Shown one piece after another: positions 38,401 through 52,800 of a stretch of DNA of 64,000 nucleotides. How positions within the stretch are numbered: position 1 is the stretch's first letter; each line of letters opens with the position of its first letter. Position numbers and translations under genes: made by a program. The notes under the pieces are model-generated. The model ran no database searches. It worked only from the letters and a program-made list of their open reading frames with translations, and was not told where the DNA came from. The DNA lies in contig NW_027478537.1 in the NCBI RefSeq assembly GCF_051014685.1, positions 558,001-622,000 of the forward strand. The letters are read 5' to 3'. Origin of the DNA: Ptiloglossa arizonensis. Lineage: Eukaryota; Arthropoda; Insecta; Hymenoptera; Colletidae.

Positions 38401-40895
38401 AGTAGGTGTAGTCTTCCCCTAGGCCGGTCTAGTTATTCGTTTCGAGAATCAGAACTGCGAAAATTTTGAGTTTCTCAAGCGTTTCTTACTTCCAAACTGC
38501 CACATCTCGCGAACGGATCGACCAATCCGCAAAATTTCTGTTGCATCAGAAAGTAGAAACTCGCCCGATTACAACGGTGTGCGCACTTTTCCCCTAGGCC
38601 GTTCTAGTTATTCGTTTCGAGCATCAGAACTGCGAAAATTTTGAGTTTCTCGAGCGTTTCTTACATCCAAACTGCCATATCTCGCGAACGGATTGACCAA
38701 TCCGCAAAATTTCTGTTGCATCTGAAAGTAGAAATTCGCCCGATTACAAATGTATGCGTACTTTTCCCCTAGCCCGTTCTAGTTATTCGTTTCGAGCAAC
38801 AGAACTGCGAAAATTTTGAGTTTCTCAAGCGTTGCTTACCTCCAAACTGCCATATCTCGCGAACGGATTGACCAATCCGCAAAATTTCTGTTGCATCTGA
38901 ATGTAGAAACTCGCCCGATTACAACGGTGTGCGTACTTTTCCCCTAGGCCGTTCTAGTTATGCTTGTCGAGCATCAGAACTGCGAAAATTTTGAGTTTCT
39001 CGAGCGTTTCTTACCTCCAAACTGCCATATCTCGCGAACGGATTGACCAATCCGCAAAATTTCTGATGCATCTGAAAGCAGAAACTCGCCCGATTAGAAC
39101 GGTATGCGTACTTTTCCCCTAGGCCGCCCTAGTTATTCGTTTCGAGCATCAGAACTGCGAAAATTTTGAGTTTCTCAAGCGTTTCTTACTTCCAAACTGC
39201 CATATCTCGCGTACGGATTGACCAATCCGCAAAATTTCTGTTGCATCTCAAAGTAGAAACTCGCCCGATTACAACACTATGCGTACTTTTCCCCTAGGCC
39301 GTTCTAGTTATTCGTTTCGAGCATCAGAACTGCGAAAATTATGAGTTTCTCGAGCGTTTCTTACCTCCAAACTGCCATATCTCGCGAACGGATTGACCAA
39401 TCCGCAAAATTTCTGTTGCATCTGAAAGTAGAAACTCGCCCGATTACAACGGTATGCGCACTTTTCCCCTAGGCCGTTCTAGTTATTCGTTTCGAGCATC
39501 AGAACTGCGAAAATTTTGGGTTTCTCAAGCGTTTCTTACCTCCAAACTGCCATATCTCGCGAACGGATTGACCAATCCGCAAAATTTCTGTTGCATCTGA
39601 AAGTAGAAACTCGCCCGATTACAACGGTATGCGCAATTTTCCCCTAGGCCGTTCTATTTATTCGTTTCGAGCATCAGAACTGCGAAAATTTTGGGTTTCT
39701 CAAGCGTTTCTTACTTCCAAACTGCAATATCTCGCGAACGGATCGACCAATCCGCAAAATTTCCGTTGCATCTGAAAGTAGAAACTCGCCCGATTACATC
39801 GGTATGCGCACTTTTCCCCTAGGCCGTTCCAGTTATTCGTTTCGAGCATCAGAACTGCGAAAATTTTGAGTTTCTCAAGCGTTTCTTATATCCAAACTGC
39901 CATATCTCGCGAACGGATTGATCAATCCGCAAAATTCCTGTTGCATCTGAAAGTAGAAACTCTCCCGATTACAACAGTAGGTGTAGTCTTCCCCTAGGCC
40001 GGTCTAGTTATTCGTTTCGAGAATCAGAACTGCGAAAATTTTGAGTTTCTCAAGCGTTTCTTACTTCCAAACTGCCACATCTCGCGAACGGATCGACCAA
40101 TCCGCAAAATTTCTGTTGCATCAGAAAGTAGAAACTCGCCCGATTACAACGGTGTGCGCACTTTTCCCCTAGGCCGTTCTAGTTATTCGTTTCGAGCATC
40201 AGAACTGCGAAAATTTTGAGTTTTTCAAGCGTTGCTTACCTCCAAACTGCCATATCTCGCGAACGGATTGACCAATCCGCAAAATTTCTGTTGCATCTGA
40301 AAGTGGATACTCGCCCGATTACAACGGTGTGCGTACTTTTCCCCTAGGCCGTTCTAGTTATGCTTGTCGAGCATCAGAACTGCGAAAATTTTGAGTTTCT
40401 CGAGCGTTTCTTACCTCCAAACTGCCATATCTGGCGAACGGATTGACCAATCCGCAAAATTTCTGTTGCATCTGAAAGTAGAAACTTGCCCGATTACAAC
40501 ACTATGCGTACTTTTCCCCTAGGACGTTCTAGTTATTCGTTTCGAGCATCAGAACTGCGAAAATTTTGAGTTTCTCAAGCGGTTCTTACCTCCAAACTGC
40601 CATATCTCGCGAACGGATTGACCAATCCGCAAAATTTCTGTTGCATCAGAAAGTAGAAACTCGCCCGATTACAACGGTATGCGTGCTTTTCCCCTAGCCC
40701 ATTCTAGTTATTCGTTTCGAGCAACAGAACTGCGAAAATTTTGAGTTTTTCAAGCATTGCTTACCTCCAAACTGCCATATCTCGCGAACGGATTGACCAA
40801 TCCGCAAAATTTCTGTTGCATCTGAAAGTAGAAACTCGCCCGATTACAACGGTATGCGTACTTTTCCCCTAGCCCGTTCTAATTATTCGTTTCGA
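35471..40895. repeat. 31-monomer HOR unit F3 (5,425 bp), containing a 9-monomer duplication
   Basis: The unit opens like F1/F2 (CGACTACAAC 35,591; ACGACACTAT 35,771; GTTCTTGTTATTCG 36,151). It then takes a different monomer series (CGATCACAAC 36,466; GGTGGGCGTA 37,001; ACAAATGTAT 37,171; GAATGTAG; GATTAGAAC; GCGTACGG) before rejoining at GATTGATCAA. The stretch 37,007-38,581 is tandemly repeated at 38,582-40,156 (1,575 bp, 9 monomers). Without it the unit would be 22 monomers. Confidence 0.85.
37007..40156. repeat. 9-monomer tandem duplication (1,575 bp x 2) inside F3
   Basis: Markers at 1,575-bp spacing: ACAAATGTAT (37,171; 38,746), GATTAGAAC, CTCGCGTACGG, CTCAAAGTAG, GATTGATCAA (38,341; 39,916) and AGTAGGTGTAGTC (38,401; 39,976). 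I noticed no difference over the shared length, so this is a recent event. The left limit is set by GGTGGGCGTA (37,001) against GGTGTGCGCA (38,576). Confidence 0.85.
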
Positions 40896-43800
40896 GCATC
40901 AGAACTGCGAAAATTTTGAGTTTCTCAAGCGTTGCTTACCTCCAAACTGCCATATCTCGCGAACGGATTGACCAATCCGCAAAATTTCTGTTGCATCTGA
41001 AAGTAGAAACTCGCCCGACTACAACGGTGTGCGTACTTTTCCCCTAGGCCGTTCTAGTTATTCGTTTCGAGCATCAGAACTGCGAAAATTTTGAGTTTCT
41101 CAAGCGTTTCTTACCTCCAAACTGCCATATCTCGCGAACGGATTGACCAATCCGCAAAATTTCTGTTGCATCTGAAAGTAGAAACTCGCCCGATTACGAC
41201 ACTATGCGTACTTTTCCCCTAGGCCGTTCTAGTTATTCGTTTCGAGCAACAGAACTGCGAAAATTTTGAGTTTCTCAAGCTTTGCTTACCTCCAAACAGC
41301 TATATCTCGCGAACGGATTGACCAATCCGCAAAATTTCTGTTGCATCTGAAAGTAGAAACTCGCCCGATTACAACGGTGTGCGTACTTTTCCCCTAGGCC
41401 GTTCTAGTTATGCTTGTCGAGCATCAGAACTGCGAAAATTTTGAGTTTCTCAAGCGTTTCTTACCTCCAAACTGCCATATCTCGCGAACGGAATGACCAA
41501 TCCGCAAAATTTCTGTTGCATCTGAAAGTAGAAACTCGCCCGATTACAACGGTGTGCGTACTTTTCCCCTAGGCCGTTCTTGTTATTCGTTTCGAGCATC
41601 AGAACCGCGAAAATTTTGTGTTTCTCAAGCGTTTCTTACATCCAAACTGCCACATCTCGCGAACGGATTGACCAATCCGCAAAATTTCTGTTGCATCTGA
41701 AAGTAGAAACTCGCCCGACTACAACGGTGTGCGTACTTTTCCCCTAGCCCGTTCTAGTTATGCTTGTCGAGCATCAGAACTGCGAAAATTTTGAGTTTCT
41801 CGAGCGTTTCTTACCTCCAAACTGCCATATCTCGCGAACGGATTGACCAATCCGCAAAATTTCTGTTGCATCTGAAAGTAGAAACTCGCCCGATCACAAC
41901 GGTATGCGTACTTTTCCCCTAGCCCGTTCTAGTTATTCGTTTCGAGCAACAGAACTGCGAAAATTTTGAGTTTTTCAAGCGTTGCTTACCTCCAAACTGC
42001 CATATCTCGCGAACGGATTGACCAATCCGCAAAATTTCTGTTGCATCTGAAAGTAGAAACTCGCCCGATTACAACACTATGCGTACTTTTCCCCTAGGCC
42101 GTTCTAGTTATTCGTTTCGAGCATCAGAACTGCGAAAATTTTGAGTTTCTCAAGCGTTTCTTACTTCCAAACTGCCATATCTCGCGAACGGATTGACCAA
42201 TCCGCAAAATTTCTGTTGCATCTGAAAGTAGAAACTCGCCCGATTACAACACTATGCGTACTTTTCCCCTAGGCCGTTCTAGTTATTCGTTTCGAGCATC
42301 AGAACTGCGAAAATTTTGAGTTTCTCAAGCGTTGCTTACGTCCAAACTGCCATATCTCGCGAACGGATTGACCAATCCGCAAAATTTCTGTTGCATCTGA
42401 AAGTAGAAACTCGCCCGATTACAACGGTGGGCGTACTTTTCCCCTAGGCCGTTCTAGTTATTCGTTTCGAGCATTAGAACTGCGAAAATTTTGAGTTTCT
42501 CGAGCGTTTCTTACATCCAAACTGCCATATCTCGCGAACGGATTGACCAATCCGCAAAATTTCTGTTGCATCTGAAAGTAGAAATTCGCCCGATTACAAA
42601 TGTATGCGTACTTTTCCCCTAGCCCGTTCTAGTTATTCGTTTCGAGCAACAGAACTGCGAAAATTTTGAGTTTCTCAAGCGTTGCTTACCTCCAAACTGC
42701 CATATCTCGCGAACGGATTGACCAATCCGCAAAATTTCTGTTGCATCTGAATGTAGAAACTCGCCCGATTACAACGGTGTGCGTACTTTTCCCCTAGGCC
42801 GTTCTAGTTATGCTTGTCGAGCATCAGAACTGCGAAAATTTTGAGTTTCTCGAGCGTTTCTTACCTCCAAACTGCCATATCTCGCGAACGGATTGACCAA
42901 TCCGCAAAATTTCTGATGCATCTGAAAGCAGAAACTCGCCCGATTAGAACGGTATGCGTACTTTTCCCCTAGGCCGCCCTAGTTATTCGTTTCGAGCATC
43001 AGAACTGCGAAAATTTTGAGTTTCTCAAGCGTTTCTTACTTCCAAACTGCCATATCTCGCGTACGGATTGACCAATCCGCAAAATTTCTGTTGCATCTCA
43101 AAGTAGAAACTCGCCCGATTACAACACTATGCGTACTTTTCCCCTAGGCCGTTCTAGTTATTCGTTTCGAGCATCAGAACTGCGAAAATTTTGAGTTTCT
43201 CGAGCGTTTCTTACCTCCAAACTGCCATATCTCGCGAACGGATTGACCAATCCGCAAAATTTCTGTTGCATCTGAAAGTAGAAACTCGCCCGATTACAAC
43301 GGTATGCGCACTTTTCCCCTAGGCCGTTCTAGTTATTCGTTTCGAGCATCAGAACTGCGAAAATTTTGGGTTTCTCAAGCGTTTCTTACCTCCAAACTGC
43401 CATATCTCGCGAACGGATTGACCAATCCGCAAAATTTCTGTTGCATCTGAAAGTAGAAACTCGCCCGATTACAACGGTGTGCGTACTTTTCCCCTAGGCC
43501 GTTCTAGTTATGCTTGTCGAGCATCAGAACTGCGAAAATTTTGAGTTTCTCAAGCGTTTCTTACCTCCAAACTGCCATATCTCGCGAACGGAATGACCAA
43601 TCCGCAAAATTTCTGTTGCATCTGAAAGTAGAAACTCGCCCGATTACAACGGTGTGCGTACTTTTCCCCTAGGCCGTTCTTGTTATTCGTTTCGAGCATC
43701 AGAACCGCGAAAATTTTGTGTTTCTCAAGCGTTTCTTACATCCAAACTGCCACATCTCGCGAACGGATTGACCAATCCGCAAAATTTCTGTTGCATCTGA

Positions 43801-46800
43801 AAGTAGAAACTCGCCCGACTACAACGGTGTGCGTACTTTTCCCCTAGCCCGTTCTAGTTATGCTTGTCGAGCATCAGAACTGCGAAAATTTTGAGTTTCT
43901 CGAGCGTTTCTTACCTCCAAACTGCCATATCTCGCGAACGGATTGACCAATCCGCAAAATTTCTGTTGCATCTGAAAGTAGAAACTCGCCCGATCACAAC
44001 GGTATGCGTACTTTTCCCCTAGCCCGTTCTAGTTATTCGTTTCGAGCAACAGAACTGCGAAAATTTTGAGTTTTTCAAGCGTTGCTTACCTCCAAACTGC
44101 CATATCTCGCGAACGGATTGACCAATCCGCAAAATTTCTGTTGCATCTGAAAGTAGAAACTCGCCCGATTACAACACTATGCGTACTTTTCCCCTAGGCC
44201 GTTCTAGTTATTCGTTTCGAGCATCAGAACTGCGAAAATTTTGAGTTTCTCAAGCGTTTCTTACTTCCAAACTGCCATATCTCGCGAACGGATTGACCAA
44301 TCCGCAAAATTTCTGTTGCATCTGAAAGTAGAAACTCGCCCGATTACAACACTATGCGTACTTTTCCCCTAGGCCGTTCTAGTTATTCGTTTCGAGCATC
44401 AGAACTGCGAAAATTTTGAGTTTCTCAAGCGTTGCTTACGTCCAAACTGCCATATCTCGCGAACGGATTGACCAATCCGCAAAATTTCTGTTGCATCTGA
44501 AAGTAGAAACTCGCCCGATTACAACGGTGGGCGTACTTTTCCCCTAGGCCGTTCTAGTTATTCGTTTCGAGCATTAGAACTGCGAAAATTTTGAGTTTCT
44601 CGAGCGTTTCTTACATCCAAACTGCCATATCTCGCGAACGGATTGACCAATCCGCAAAATTTCTGTTGCATCTGAAAGTAGAAATTCGCCCGATTACAAA
44701 TGTATGCGTACTTTTCCCCTAGCCCGTTCTAGTTATTCGTTTCGAGCAACAGAACTGCGAAAATTTTGAGTTTCTCAAGCGTTGCTTACCTCCAAACTGC
44801 CATATCTCGCGAACGGATTGACCAATCCGCAAAATTTCTGTTGCATCTGAATGTAGAAACTCGCCCGATTACAACGGTGTGCGTACTTTTCCCCTAGGCC
44901 GTTCTAGTTATGCTTGTCGAGCATCAGAACTGCGAAAATTTTGAGTTTCTCGAGCGTTTCTTACCTCCAAACTGCCATATCTCGCGAACGGATTGACCAA
45001 TCCGCAAAATTTCTGATGCATCTGAAAGCAGAAACTCGCCCGATTAGAACGGTATGCGTACTTTTCCCCTAGGCCGCCCTAGTTATTCGTTTCGAGCATC
45101 AGAACTGCGAAAATTTTGAGTTTCTCAAGCGTTTCTTACTTCCAAACTGCCATATCTCGCGTACGGATTGACCAATCCGCAAAATTTCTGTTGCATCTCA
45201 AAGTAGAAACTCGCCCGATTACAACACTATGCGTACTTTTCCCCTAGGCCGTTCTAGTTATTCGTTTCGAGCATCAGAACTGCGAAAATTTTGAGTTTCT
45301 CGAGCGTTTCTTACCTCCAAACTGCCATATCTCGCGAACGGATTGACCAATCCGCAAAATTTCTGTTGCATCTGAAAGTAGAAACTCGCCCGATTACAAC
45401 GGTATGCGCACTTTTCCCCTAGGCCGTTCTAGTTATTCGTTTCGAGCATCAGAACTGCGAAAATTTTGGGTTTCTCAAGCGTTTCTTACCTCCAAACTGC
45501 CATATCTCGCGAACGGATTGACCAATCCGCAAAATTTCTGTTGCATCTGAAAGTAGAAACTCGCCCGATTACAACGGTATGCGCAATTTTCCCCTAGGCC
45601 GTTCTATTTATTCGTTTCGAGCATCAGAACTGCGAAAATTTTGGGTTTCTCAAGCGTTTCTTACTTCCAAACAGCAATATCTCGCGAACGGATCGACCAA
45701 TCCGCAAAATTTCCGTTGCATCTGAAAGTAGAAACTCGCCCGATTACATCGGTATGCGCACTTTTCCCCTAGGCCGTTCCAGTTATTCGTTTCGAGCATC
45801 AGAACTGCGAAAATTTTGAGTTTCTCAAGCGTTTCTTATATCCAAACTGCCATATCTCGCGAACGGATTGATCAATCCGCAAAATTCCTGTTGCATCTGA
45901 AAGTAGAAACTCTCCCGATTACAACAGTAGGTGTAGTCTTCCCCTAGGCCGGTCTAGTTATTCGTTTCGAGAATCAGAACTGCGAAAATTTTGAGTTTCT
46001 CAAGCGTTTCTTACTTCCAAACTGCAATATCTCGCGAACGGATCGACCAATCCGCAAAATTTCCGTTGCATCTGAAAGTAGAAACTCGCCCGATTACATC
46101 GGTATGCGCACTTTTCCCCTAGGCCGTTCTAGTTATTCGTTTCGAGCATCAGAACTGCGAAAATTTTGAGTTTTTCAAGCGTTGCTTACCTCCAAACTGC
46201 CATATCTCGCGAACGGATTGACCAATCCGCAAAATTTCTGTTGCATCTGAAAGTGGATACTCGCCCGATTACAACGGTGTGCGTACTTTTCCCCTAGGCC
46301 GTTCTAGTTATGCTTGTCGAGCATCAGAACTGCGAAAATTTTGAGTTTCTCGAGCGTTTCTTACCTCCAAACTGCCATATCTGGCGAACGGATTGACCAA
46401 TCCGCAAAATTTCTGTTGCATCTGAAAGTAGAAACTTGCCCGATTACAACACTATGCGTACTTTTCCCCTAGGACGTTCTAGTTATTCGTTTCGAGCATC
46501 AGAACTGCGAAAATTTTGAGTTTCTCAAGCGGTTCTTACCTCCAAACTGCCATATCTCGCGAACGGATTGACCAATCCGCAAAATTTCTGTTGCATCAGA
46601 AAGTAGAAACTCGCCCGATTACAACGGTATGCGTGCTTTTCCCCTAGCCCATTCTAGTTATTCGTTTCGAGCAACAGAACTGCGAAAATTTTGAGTTTTT
46701 CAAGCATTGCTTACCTCCAAACTGCCATATCTCGCGAACGGATTGACCAATCCGCAAAATTTCTGTTGCATCTGAAAGTAGAAACTCGCCCGATTACAAC

Positions 46801-46845
46801 GGTATGCGTACTTTTCCCCTAGCCCGTTCTAATTATTCGTTTCGA
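40896..46845. repeat. 34-monomer HOR unit F4 (5,950 bp), containing a 12-monomer duplication
   Basis: Markers: CGACTACAAC (41,016), ACGACACTAT (41,196), CGATCACAAC (41,891 and again 43,991), GGTGGGCG (42,426 and 44,526), ACAAATGTAT (42,596 and 44,696), AGTAGGTGTAGTC (45,926), CTGGCGAACG (46,381). The paired markers show an internal 2,100-bp duplication; removing it leaves 22 monomers. The 9-monomer duplication of F3 is absent here. Confidence 0.85.
41303..45502. repeat. 12-monomer tandem duplication (2,100 bp x 2) inside F4
   Basis: 41,303-43,402 is repeated at 43,403-45,502, with homology to about 45,575. Spacing is 2,100 bp for CGATCACAAC, GGTGGGCG, ACAAATGTAT, GCATTAGAAC (42,470; 44,570) and GTTCTTGTTATTCG (41,576; 43,676). 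The left limit is AAACAGCTATATC near 41,296 against AAACTGCCATATC near 43,396. I noticed no differences inside. Confidence 0.85.
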
Positions 46846-49800
46846 GCATCAGAACTGCGAAAATTTTGAGTTTCTCAAGCGTTGCTTACCTCCAAACTGC
46901 CATATCTCGCGAACGGATTGACCAATCCGCAAAATTTCTGTTGCATCTGAAAGTAGAAACTCGCCCGACTACAACGGTGTGCGTACTTTTCCCCTAGGCC
47001 GTTCTAGTTATTCGTTTCGAGCATCAGAACTGCGAAAATTTTGAGTTTCTCAAGCGTTTCTTACCTCCAAACTGCCATATCTCGCGAACGGATTGACCAA
47101 TCCGCAAAATTTCTGTTGCATCTGAAAGTAGAAGCTCGCCCGATTACGACACTATGCGTACTTTTCCCCTAGGCCGTTCTAGTTATTCGTTTCGAGCAAC
47201 AGAACTGCGAAAATTTTGAGTTTCTCAAGCTTTGCTTACCTCCAAACTGCCATATCTCGCGAACGGATTGACCAATCCGCAAAATTTCTGTTGCATCTGA
47301 AAGTAGAAACTCGCCCGATTACAACGGTGTGCGTACTTTTCCCCTAGGCCGTTCTAGTTATGCTTGTCGAGCATCAGAACTGCGAAAATTTTGAGTTTCT
47401 CAAGCGTTTCTTACATCCAAACTGCCATATCTCGCGAACGGAATGACCAATCCGCAAAATTTCTGTTGCATCTGAAAGTAGATACTCGCCCGATTACAAC
47501 GGTGTGCGTACTTTTCCCCTAGGCCGTTCTTGTTATTCGTTTCGAGCATCAGAACCGCGAAAATTTTGTGTTTCTCAAGCGTTTCTTACATCCAAACTGC
47601 CACATCTCGCGAACGGATTGACCAATCCGCAAAATTTCTGTTGCATCTGAAAGTAGAAACTCGCCCGACTACAACGGTGTGCGTACTTTTCCCCTAGCCC
47701 GTTCTAGTTATGCTTGTCGAGCATCAGAACTGCGAAAATTTTGAGTTTCTCGAGCGTTTCTTACCTCCAAACTGCCATATCTCGCGAACGGATTGACCAA
47801 TCCGCAAAATTTCTGTTGCATCTGAAAGTAGAAACTCGCCCGATCACAACGGTATGCGTACTTTTCCCCTAGCCCGTTCTAGTTATTCGTTTCGAGCAAC
47901 AGAACTGCGAAAATTTTGAGTTTTTCAAGCGTTGCTTACCTCCAAACTGCCATATCTCGCGAACGGATTGACCAATCCGCAAAATTTCCGTTGCATCTGA
48001 AAGTAGAAACTCGCCCGATTACAACACTATGCGTACTTTTCCCCTAGGCCGTTCTAGTTATTCGTTTCGAGCATCAGAACTGCGAAAATTTTGAGTTTCT
48101 CAAGCGTTTCTTACTTCCAAACTGCCATATCTCGGGAACGGATTGGCCAATCCGCAAAATTTCTGTTGCATCTGAAAGTAGAAACTCGCCCGATTACAAC
48201 ACTATGCGTACTTTTCCCCTAGGCCGTTCTAGTTATTCGTTTCGAGCATCAGAACTGCGAAAATTTTGAGCTTCTCAAGCGTTGCTTACGTCCAAACTGC
48301 CATATCTCGCGAACGGATTGACCAATCCGCAAAATTTCTGTTGCATCTGAAAGTAGAAACTCGCCCGATTACAACGGTGGGCGTACTTTTCCCCTAGGCC
48401 GTTCTAGTTATTCGTTTCGAGCATCAGAACTGCGAAAATTTTGAGTTTCTCAAGCGTTTCTTACCTCCATACTGCCATATCTCGCGAACGGATTGACCAA
48501 TCCGCAAAATTTCTGTTGCATCTGAAAGTAGAAACTCGCCCGATTACAACGGTGTGCGTACTTTTCCCCTAGGCCGTTCTAGTTATGCTTGTCGAGCATC
48601 AGAACTGCGAAAATTTTGAGTTTCTCAAGCGTTTCTTACATCCAAACTGCCATATCTCGCGAACGGAATGACCAATCCGCAAAATTTCTGTTGCATCTGA
48701 AAGTAGAAACTCGCCCGATTACGACACTATGCGTACTTTTCCCCTAGGCCGTTCTAGTTATTCGTTTCGAGCAACAGAACTGCGAAAATTTTGAGTTTCT
48801 CAAGCTTTGCTTACCTCCAAACTGCCATATCTCGCGAACGGATTGACCAATCCGCAAAATTTCTGTTGCATCTGAAAGTAGAAACTCGCCCGATTACAAC
48901 GGTGTGCGTACTTTTCCCCTAGGCCGTTCTAGTTATGCTTGTCGAGCATCAGAACTGCGAAAATTTTGAGTTTCTCAAGCGTTTCTTACATCCAAACTGC
49001 CATATCTCGCGAACGGAATGACCAATCCGCAAAATTTCTGTTGCATCTGAAAGTAGAAACTCGCCCGATTACAACGGTGTGCGTACTTTTCCCCTAGGCC
49101 GTTCTAGTTATGCTTGTCGAGCATCAGAACTGCGAAAATTTTGAGTTTCTCAAGCGTTGCTTACCTCCAAACTGCCATATCTCGCGAACGGATTGACCAA
49201 TCCGCAAAATTTCTGTTGCATCTGAAAGTAGAAATTCGCCCGATTACAAATGTATGCGTACTTTTCCCCTAGCCCGTTCTAGTTATTCGTTTCGAGCAAC
49301 AGAACTGCGAAAATTTTGAGTTTCTCAAGCGTTGCTTACCTCCAAACTGCCATATCTCGCGAACGGATTGACCAATCCGCAAAATTTCTGTTGCATCTGA
49401 ATGTAGAAACTCGCCCGATTACAACGGTGTGCGTACTTTTCCCCTAGGCCGTTCTAGTTATGCTTGTCGAGCATCAGAACTGCGAAAATTTTGAGTTTCT
49501 CGAGCGTTTCTTACCTCCAAACTGCCATATCTTGCGAACGGATAGACCAATCCGCAAAATTTCTGTTGCATCTGAAAGTAGAAACTCGCCCGATTACAAC
49601 ACTATGCGTACTTTTCCCCTAGGCCGTTCTAGTTATTCGTTTCGAGCATCAGAACTGCGAAAATTTTGAGTTTCTCAAGCGTTTCTTACCTACAAACTGC
49701 CACATCTCGCGAACGGATTGACCAATCCGCAAAATTTCTGATGCATCTGAAAGCAGAAACTCGCCCGATTAGAACGGTATGCGTACTTTTCCCCTAGGCC

Positions 49801-52800
49801 GCCCTAGTTATTCGTTTCGAGCATCAGAACTGCTAAAATTTTGAGTTTCTCAAGCGTTTCTTACTTCCAAACTGCCATATCTCGCGTACGGATTGACCAA
49901 TCCGCAAAATTTCTGTTGCATCTCAAAGTAGAAACTCGCCCGATTACAACTCTATGCGTACTTTTCCCCTAGGCCGTTCTAGTTATTCGTTTCGAGCATC
50001 AGAACTGCGAAAATTTTGAGTTTCTCGAGCGTTTCTTACCTCCAAACTGCCATATCTCGCGAACGGATTGACCAATCCGCAAAATTTCTGTTGCATCTGA
50101 AGGTAGAAACTCGCCCGATTACAACGGTATGCGTACTTTTCCCCTAGCCCGTTCTAGTTATTCGTTTCGAGCAACAGAACTGCGAAAATTTTGAGTTTTT
50201 CAAGCGTTGCTTACCTCCAAACTGCCATGTCTCGCGAACGGATTGACCAATCCGCTAAATTTCTGTTGCATCTGAAAGTAGAAACTCGCCCGATTACAAC
50301 GGTATGCGTACTTTTCCCCTAGCACGTTCTAGTTATTCGTTTCGAGCATCAGAACTGCGAAAATTTTGAGTTTCTCAAGCGTTGCTTACCTCCAAACTGC
50401 CATATCTCGCGAACGGATTGACCAATCCGCAAAATTTCTGTTGCATCTGAAAGTAGAAACTCGCCCGATTACAACGGTGTGCGTACTTTTCCCCTAGGCC
50501 GTTCTAGTTATTCGTTTCGAGCATCAGAACTGCGAAGATTTTGAGTTTCTCGAGCGTTGCTTACGTCCAAACTGCCATATCTCGCGAACGGATTGACCAA
50601 TCCGCAAAATTTCTGTTGCATCTGAAAGTAGAAACTCGCCCGATTACAACGGTGGGCGTACTTTTCCCCTAGGCCGTTCTAGTTATTCGTTTCGAGCATT
50701 AGAACTGCGAAAATTTTGAGTTTCTCGAGCGTTTCTTACATCCAAACTGCCATATCTCGCGAACGGATTGACCAATCCGCAAAATTTCTGTTGCATCTGA
50801 AAGTAGAAATTCGCCCGATTACAAATGTATGCGTACTTTTCCCCTAGCCCGTTCTAGTTATTCGTTTCGAGCAACAGAACTGCGAAAATTTTGAGTTTCT
50901 CAAGCGTTGCTTACCTCCAAACTGCCATATCTCGCGAACGGATTGACCAATCCGCAAAATTTCTGTTGCATCTGAATGTAGAAACTCGCCCGATTACAAC
51001 GGTGTGCGTACTTTTCCCCTAGGCCGTTCTAGTTATGCTTGTCGAGCATCAGAACTGCGAAAATTTTGAGTTTCTCGAGCGTTTCTTACCTCCAAACTGC
51101 CATATCTCGCGAACGGATTGACCAATCCGCAAAATTTCTGATGCATCTGAAAGCAGAAACTCGCCCGATTAGAACGGTATGCGTACTTTTCCCCTAGGCC
51201 GCCCTAGTTATTCGTTTCGAGCATCAGAACTGCGAAAATTTTGAGTTTCTCAAGCGTTTCTTACTTCCAAACTGCCATATCTCGCGTACGGATTGACCAA
51301 TCCGCAAAATTTCTGTTGCATCTCAAAGTAGAAACTCGCCCGATTACAACACTATGCGTACTTTTCCCCTAGGCCGTTCTAGTTATTCGTTTCGAGCATC
51401 AGAACTGCGAAAATTTTGAGTTTCTCGAGCGTTTCTTACCTCCAAACTGCCATATCTCGCGAACGGATTGACCAATCCGCAAAATTTCTGTTGCATCTGA
51501 AAGTAGAAACTCGCCCGATTACAACGGTATGCGCACTTTTCCCCTAGGCCGTTCTAGTTATTCGTTTCGAGCATCAGAACTGCGAAAATTTTGGGTTTCT
51601 CAAGCGTTTCTTACCTCCAAACTGCCATATCTCGCGAACGGATTGACCAATCCGCAAAATTTCTGTTGCATCTGAAAGTAGAAACTCGCCCGATTACAAC
51701 GGTATGCGCAATTTTCCCCTAGGCCGTTCTATTTATTCGTTTCGAGCATCAGAACTGCGAAAATTTTGGGTTTCTCAAGCGTTTCTTACTTCCAAACAGC
51801 AATATCTCGCGAACGGATCGACCAATCCGCAAAATTTCCGTTGCATCTGAAAGTAGAAACTCGCCCGATTACATCGGTATGCGCACTTTTCCCCTAGGCC
51901 GTTCCAGTTATTCGTTTCGAGCATCAGAACTGCGAAAATTTTGAGTTTCTCAAGCGTTTCTTATATCCAAACTGCCATATCTCGCGAACGGATTGATCAA
52001 TCCGCAAAATTCCTGTTGCATCTGAAAGTAGAAACTCTCCCGATTACAACAGTAGGTGTAGTCTTCCCCTAGGCCGGTCTAGTTATTCGTTTCGAGAATC
52101 AGAACTGCGAAAATTTTGAGTTTCTCAAGCGTTTCTTACTTCCAAACTGCAATATCTCGCGAACGGATCGACCAATCCGCAAAATTTCCGTTGCATCTGA
52201 AAGTAGAAACTCGCCCGATTACATCGGTATGCGCACTTTTCCCCTAGGCCGTTCTAGTTATTCGTTTCGAGCATCAGAACTGCGAAAATTTTGAGTTTTT
52301 CAAGCGTTGCTTACCTCCAAACTGCCATATCTCGCGAACGGATTGACCAATCCGCAAAATTTCTGTTGCATCTGAAAGTGGATACTCGCCCGATTACAAC
52401 GGTGTGCGTACTTTTCCCCTAGGCCGTTCTAGTTATGCTTGTCGAGCATCAGAACTGCGAAAATTTTGAGTTTCTCGAGCGTTTCTTACCTCCAAACTGC
52501 CATATCTGGCGAACGGATTGACCAATCCGCAAAATTTCTGTTGCATCTGAAAGTAGAAACTTGCCCGATTACAACACTATGCGTACTTTTCCCCTAGGAC
52601 GTTCTAGTTATTCGTTTCGAGCATCAGAACTGCGAAAATTTTGAGTTTCTCAAGCGGTTCTTACCTCCAAACTGCCATATCTCGCGAACGGATTGACCAA
52701 TCCGCAAAATTTCTGTTGCATCAGAAAGTAGAAACTCGCCCGATTACAACGGTATGCGTGCTTTTCCCCTAGCCCATTCTAGTTATTCGTTTCGAGCAAC

